A stretch of DNA of 64,000 bases, taken from Paenibacillus sp. FSL K6-1330. Its GTDB lineage: Bacteria > Bacillota > Bacilli > Paenibacillales > Paenibacillaceae. The translations under genes were made by a program, and so were the position numbers. Positions 61,421 to 64,000 of this stretch are shown one piece after another. Location of the stretch: contig NZ_CP150269.1 in NCBI RefSeq assembly GCF_037976825.1, forward strand, positions 3,361,501 through 3,425,500, written 5' to 3'. Below the pieces are notes generated by a model. The model saw nothing but the letters and a program-made list of their open reading frames with translations, was not told where the DNA came from and did not search any database. Every line of letters begins with the position of its first letter. The stretch's first letter is position 1.

Positions 61421-62689
61421 ATGAATAAGGTTAAGGTTGCCCTTATCGGAGCAGGACTGCGAGGCATCAATTATATGGAATATGCCCTGATGCACCCTCA
61501 TGAGCTTGAGGTGGTTGCCGTCGCGGAACCGAATCAGCAGCGGAGGGAACAGTTTAAAGCTAGGCATGGCCTTGAAGATGCATCGTGCTTCGAGAATTGG
61601 AATGATTTCTTTGCAGGGCCCAAACTCGCGGACGCGGTATTGATATGCACCCAGGATAAGCAGCATTTCGAACCAACGATGCGGGCGCTTGAAGCCGGTT
61701 ACCATGTGCTGCTGGAGAAGCCGATGTCACCGGATCCCGAAGAGTGCATCAAGATGGGTGAGATGGCTTCGCAGGCCGGACTGGTGTTTTCGATCTGTCA
61801 CGTGCTGCGGTATACGCCGTTTTTCACGACTTTAAAGGAACTGCTGGAGCGTGAGACCATTGGCCAATTGATGTCCATCCAGCATAACGAGAACGTGGGC
61901 TATTGGCATCAGGCGCACAGTTTTGTGCGGGGGAATTGGCGTCGTAAGGAAGATTCCAGTCCGATGATTCTCGCCAAGTCTTGTCATGATCTCGATATTT
62001 TGCTCTGGCTTGCCGATTCCGATTGCCTTCGGGTATCCTCTTTCGGCTCGTTAAGCCATTTTACGGCTGAACAAGCACCGGAAGGCGCACCTAAACGCTG
62101 TTTGGACGGATGCCCGGTCTCGGATCAGTGCCTCTATTATGCGCCTGATCTATATTTGACAGAGGATATGAATTGGCCAACGTCGGCGATCAGTGATGAT
62201 ATGAGTTATGAAGCCCGTTATAAGGCATTGCTGGAGGGGCCATATGGCCGCTGCGTATATCATTGCGATAATGATGTTGTGGACCACCAGGTCGTCAATT
62301 TGGAATTTGCCAATAACGTAACGGTTGCGTTTACGATGAGTGCGTTTACGCGAGATGTCAGCCGCACAATCAAGCTGATGGGAACCCGCGGGGAAATCCG
62401 CGGAGCTATGGAGAAGAATGAAATTGAGATCATTCACTTTGGCAGCGGCAAGATCGAGCGAATATCTTTTGCAGATAGGGGCGGGCATGTCGGGCACGGA
62501 GGCGGTGATATGGGCCTGATCAAGGATTTTCTGAGGCTGGTGCAGACAGGGGCAAGCGATCAAGGGCTTACTTCGGCAAACCGTTCCGTTCAAAGCCACC
62601 TCATGGCGTTTGCGGCTGAGCAGTCGAGAGTGGATGGAAAGGTCATCTCGATAAAGGAATTTGAGCAGCAGTTCAGCGCGCAAGTATAA
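61421..62689 (+). CDS. Gfo/Idh/MocA-family oxidoreductase
   Basis: This 422-residue protein has the N-terminal Rossmann motif ALIGAGLRGINY (8-19) and LEKPMSPDPEECI with the family EKP motif. Residues about 200-250 include a cysteine-rich insert, CLDGCPVSDQCLYYAPD, which could bind a metal. The C-terminal domain has KSCHDLDIL, where His may be catalytic. AAAGGAG precedes the ATG. As the last gene of the importer operon it probably acts on the imported sugar, but the reaction is not determinable. Confidence 0.9.
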   Translation: MNKVKVALIGAGLRGINYMEYALMHPHELEVVAVAEPNQQRREQFKARHGLEDASCFENWNDFFAGPKLADAVLICTQDKQHFEPTMRALEAGYHVLLEKPMSPDPEECIKMGEMASQAGLVFSICHVLRYTPFFTTLKELLERETIGQLMSIQHNENVGYWHQAHSFVRGNWRRKEDSSPMILAKSCHDLDILLWLADSDCLRVSSFGSLSHFTAEQAPEGAPKRCLDGCPVSDQCLYYAPDLYLTEDMNWPTSAISDDMSYEARYKALLEGPYGRCVYHCDNDVVDHQVVNLEFANNVTVAFTMSAFTRDVSRTIKLMGTRGEIRGAMEKNEIEIIHFGSGKIERISFADRGGHVGHGGGDMGLIKDFLRLVQTGASDQGLTSANRSVQSHLMAFAAEQSRVDGKVISIKEFEQQFSAQV

Positions 62690-62717
62690 ACGATGCCCGG
62701 GAAATAATCTGTAGATC

Positions 62718-62755
62718 GCAAGCCTGATTGCTGTTGCAATCGGGCTTGTTTTGTA
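62718..62755 (+). terminator. Intrinsic terminator of the second importer operon
   Basis: AAGCCTGATTGC (62720-62731) and GCAATCGGGCTT (62736-62747) pair around TGTT, and TTTT follows. Confidence 0.88.
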
Positions 62756-62897
62756 TTCTAAGGCACAACGCCAAGTGGCTGGCTATGGTAAAATAAACCT
62801 AGCGCTTGATAATGGAACAAATAGATCGGCAGGAATTTGAATCATGAAGGAGCACTCCGTAAAGGACACAACGCGAGCCGCTTCCGAAATGTAGGAG

Positions 62898-63440
62898 TTG
62901 ACGATTATAAAATATCTAAAAGATGTTCAGGAGCCGGGGATGGGAACCTGGTATTTTGAAATTGACAACAACGGCACGACTTATAGACAGATCGTTCTTG
63001 ATGAGGATGGCAGCTGCATTACTTCCAACCGGAAACACGATACCTCTCATTTCATGCTGGCGGAGCACCCTCTTGATCCGGAGGAACCCTATTATACAGA
63101 AATCAGTCAAGCGGCATTCGAGGAGCTTTGGATGGAACAGCTGCAAGCTGGCCTGGAGGACTGGCATCGGACTCAACGTTTATTTCCAGTCGGTGCTAAA
63201 GTGGAAGGATTCATCGAGGCCTTTTTTCCGCAAGGCACATTAATTAACTTGTTGGAACCGGGGGCCGTAGGCTTGACGGACACGTCCGCTCTGAAATCGC
63301 GTGCCCCTGCTGAATGGATGTACCCTCGTTATCGGGTCATTGCCGAGGTATCCGGTTACGATGAAGTAAACCAATGGGTCCTTCTTGCCGATGCAGAAAT
63401 TCCGGGAAGTCAGTTTAATGAAGGTGAACTTGGCGAGTAG
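62898..63440 (+). CDS. Hypothetical protein, about 180 residues
   Basis: This soluble, acidic protein has no signal peptide. The N-terminal half contains TWYFEIDNNGTTYRQIVLDE. The C-terminal half, FPVGAKVEGFIEAFFPQGTL through WVLLADAEI, is beta-rich and could be an S1/OB-like fold, but this is a guess. The start is uncertain: AGGAG abuts TTG 62898 and is better spaced for ATT 62904. I do not recognise the family. The next gene follows 34 bases later. Confidence 0.6.
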   Translation: MTIIKYLKDVQEPGMGTWYFEIDNNGTTYRQIVLDEDGSCITSNRKHDTSHFMLAEHPLDPEEPYYTEISQAAFEELWMEQLQAGLEDWHRTQRLFPVGAKVEGFIEAFFPQGTLINLLEPGAVGLTDTSALKSRAPAEWMYPRYRVIAEVSGYDEVNQWVLLADAEIPGSQFNEGELGE

Positions 63441-63474
63441 GAAGGAGTATAGGATGATCGAAAGGAGTGTTTGA

Positions 63475-63945
63475 ATGATGTGCAGTAGCAGTTGGACTGC
63501 AGGTGAGCTTGTTGTTAATGGAGAACGGGCCATTCACCCCGGTTTAACCGAAGATCCATTATGTGCATCCAAACTTTATACCCTGTATTTTCACTCTGCC
63601 CGCTCCATGGGGAATGGCTATGAGTGGTTTTATTTTAACGAGGTTCCGTTGATGGATGAATCGGTATTTGTGTCCATATGCTTTCATGCAGGTAAGCTAT
63701 ATGCGGTAGAATTGTCCGTTCAGGGGGAGCAATTTCCGACTTCGTGGGATAACTGGACCGTGGAAGGCGAGCGGAGAAGGTACGAGAAGCATAGGAACAT
63801 GCTTGAGAGGGCTTTATGTTTAATGCCTAACTATGAGCAGGAACGTCCTTATCCATATGTGGAATACCAGATGGAATGGGGGAATATCACATCCTATCAG
63901 GATCCGCGTTCAGGATCAACGGCCATCGCGTTTTCTTTTACGTGA
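63475..63945 (+). CDS. Hypothetical protein, 156 residues
   Basis: This soluble, Trp- and Tyr-rich protein has beta segments such as YEWFYFNEVPLMDESVFVSI and KLYAVELSVQGEQFPTSWDN. It has no signal peptide and no recognised domain. AAAGGAGTGTTTGA provides a strong ribosome site for the ATG. It is 34 bases from the preceding hypothetical gene and probably shares its transcript. A terminator follows immediately. Confidence 0.65.
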   Translation: MMCSSSWTAGELVVNGERAIHPGLTEDPLCASKLYTLYFHSARSMGNGYEWFYFNEVPLMDESVFVSICFHAGKLYAVELSVQGEQFPTSWDNWTVEGERRRYEKHRNMLERALCLMPNYEQERPYPYVEYQMEWGNITSYQDPRSGSTAIAFSFT

Positions 63946-63969
63946 TGTGATAATAATAGTTAGCCCAGG

Positions 63970-63997
63970 AAACCACGTTCGTCGTGGTTTTTTTTTG
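63970..63997 (+). terminator. Intrinsic terminator at the window end
   Basis: AAACCACG (63970-63977) and CGTGGTTT (63983-63990) form the stem and a T run follows. Confidence 0.9.
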
Positions 63998-64000
63998 CGA

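Noticed and set aside
1..64000. CRISPR arrays, tRNA or rRNA genes, prophage and intact insertion sequences
   Set aside because: I saw no regularly spaced repeats, cloverleaf segments, rRNA-like stretches, integrase or transposase genes.

Overview
This window is a contiguous piece of chromosome from an endospore-forming, Gram-positive soil bacterium, most likely a Paenibacillus. The evidence is a complete GerA/GerK-type spore germination operon, an S-layer-homology protein, several Paenibacillus-style sugar ABC systems (LplB/LplC-type permeases with large lipoprotein binders), a YesM/YesN two-component pair, strong AGGAGG ribosome-binding sites, sigma-A-like promoters and many short intrinsic terminators. 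I see no rRNA, tRNA, CRISPR array, prophage or intact insertion sequence. Genes are mostly on the + strand.

Layout. 1-1.3 kb (minus strand): the 5' part of an HpaB-type flavin hydroxylase and a secreted D,D-carboxypeptidase. 1.5-4 kb: an APH-type kinase, a nucleotidyltransferase-fold protein and a methyltransferase. 4.1-9.2 kb: a cytosine-deaminase-like amidohydrolase in tandem with an OmpR-type two-component system, then an SLH protein. 9.3-10.1 kb: a DUF4253 protein. 10.4-15.1 kb: a trehalose utilisation operon (phospho-alpha-glucosidase, EIIBCA, TreR) with a TTGACA-17-TATGAT promoter and two TreR-type operators. 15.2-17 kb: an SDR protein without the usual catalytic Tyr/Lys, plus a BadF-type sugar kinase. 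17.5-23.2 kb: a five-gene Opp/Dpp peptide importer. 23.7-24.8 kb: a Gfo/Idh/MocA oxidoreductase. 24.9-29.9 kb: a DUF3189-like protein and the ger operon (A-C-small D-B). 30-35.4 kb: an RHH regulator, a membrane protein, GrpB, a divergent PhyH/AraC pair and an EamA exporter. 36-44.5 kb: a 1080-residue secreted beta-propeller/CBM/FIMAH protein, an Lpl-type sugar importer and an AraR-architecture regulator. 44.7-46.3 kb: a two-gene nucleic-acid repair cassette (P-loop polynucleotide kinase fused to an HD phosphohydrolase, plus an RNA ligase). 46.5-52.4 kb: small orphan proteins, a MerR regulator, a PAF-acetylhydrolase-like hydrolase with a MerR-type 19-bp-spacer promoter, immunity-like proteins and a frameshifted gene. 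52.4-54.2 kb: a second divergent AraC/PhyH pair. 54.4-62.7 kb: a YesM/YesN system, a sugar ABC importer under a promoter with cre-like sites, and a Gfo/Idh/MocA enzyme. 62.9-64 kb: two hypothetical genes.

The overall picture is carbohydrate and peptide scavenging, with each importer near its own regulator, alongside cell-surface and sporulation genes. The most unusual items are the kinase/HD plus ligase cassette, the leader of the Lpl operon (twin operators, a strong hairpin and a short leader ORF), the two mirrored PhyH/AraC pairs, the degenerate SDR active site and the MerR-type promoter. All functional assignments rest on motif recognition by eye; no database search was run.
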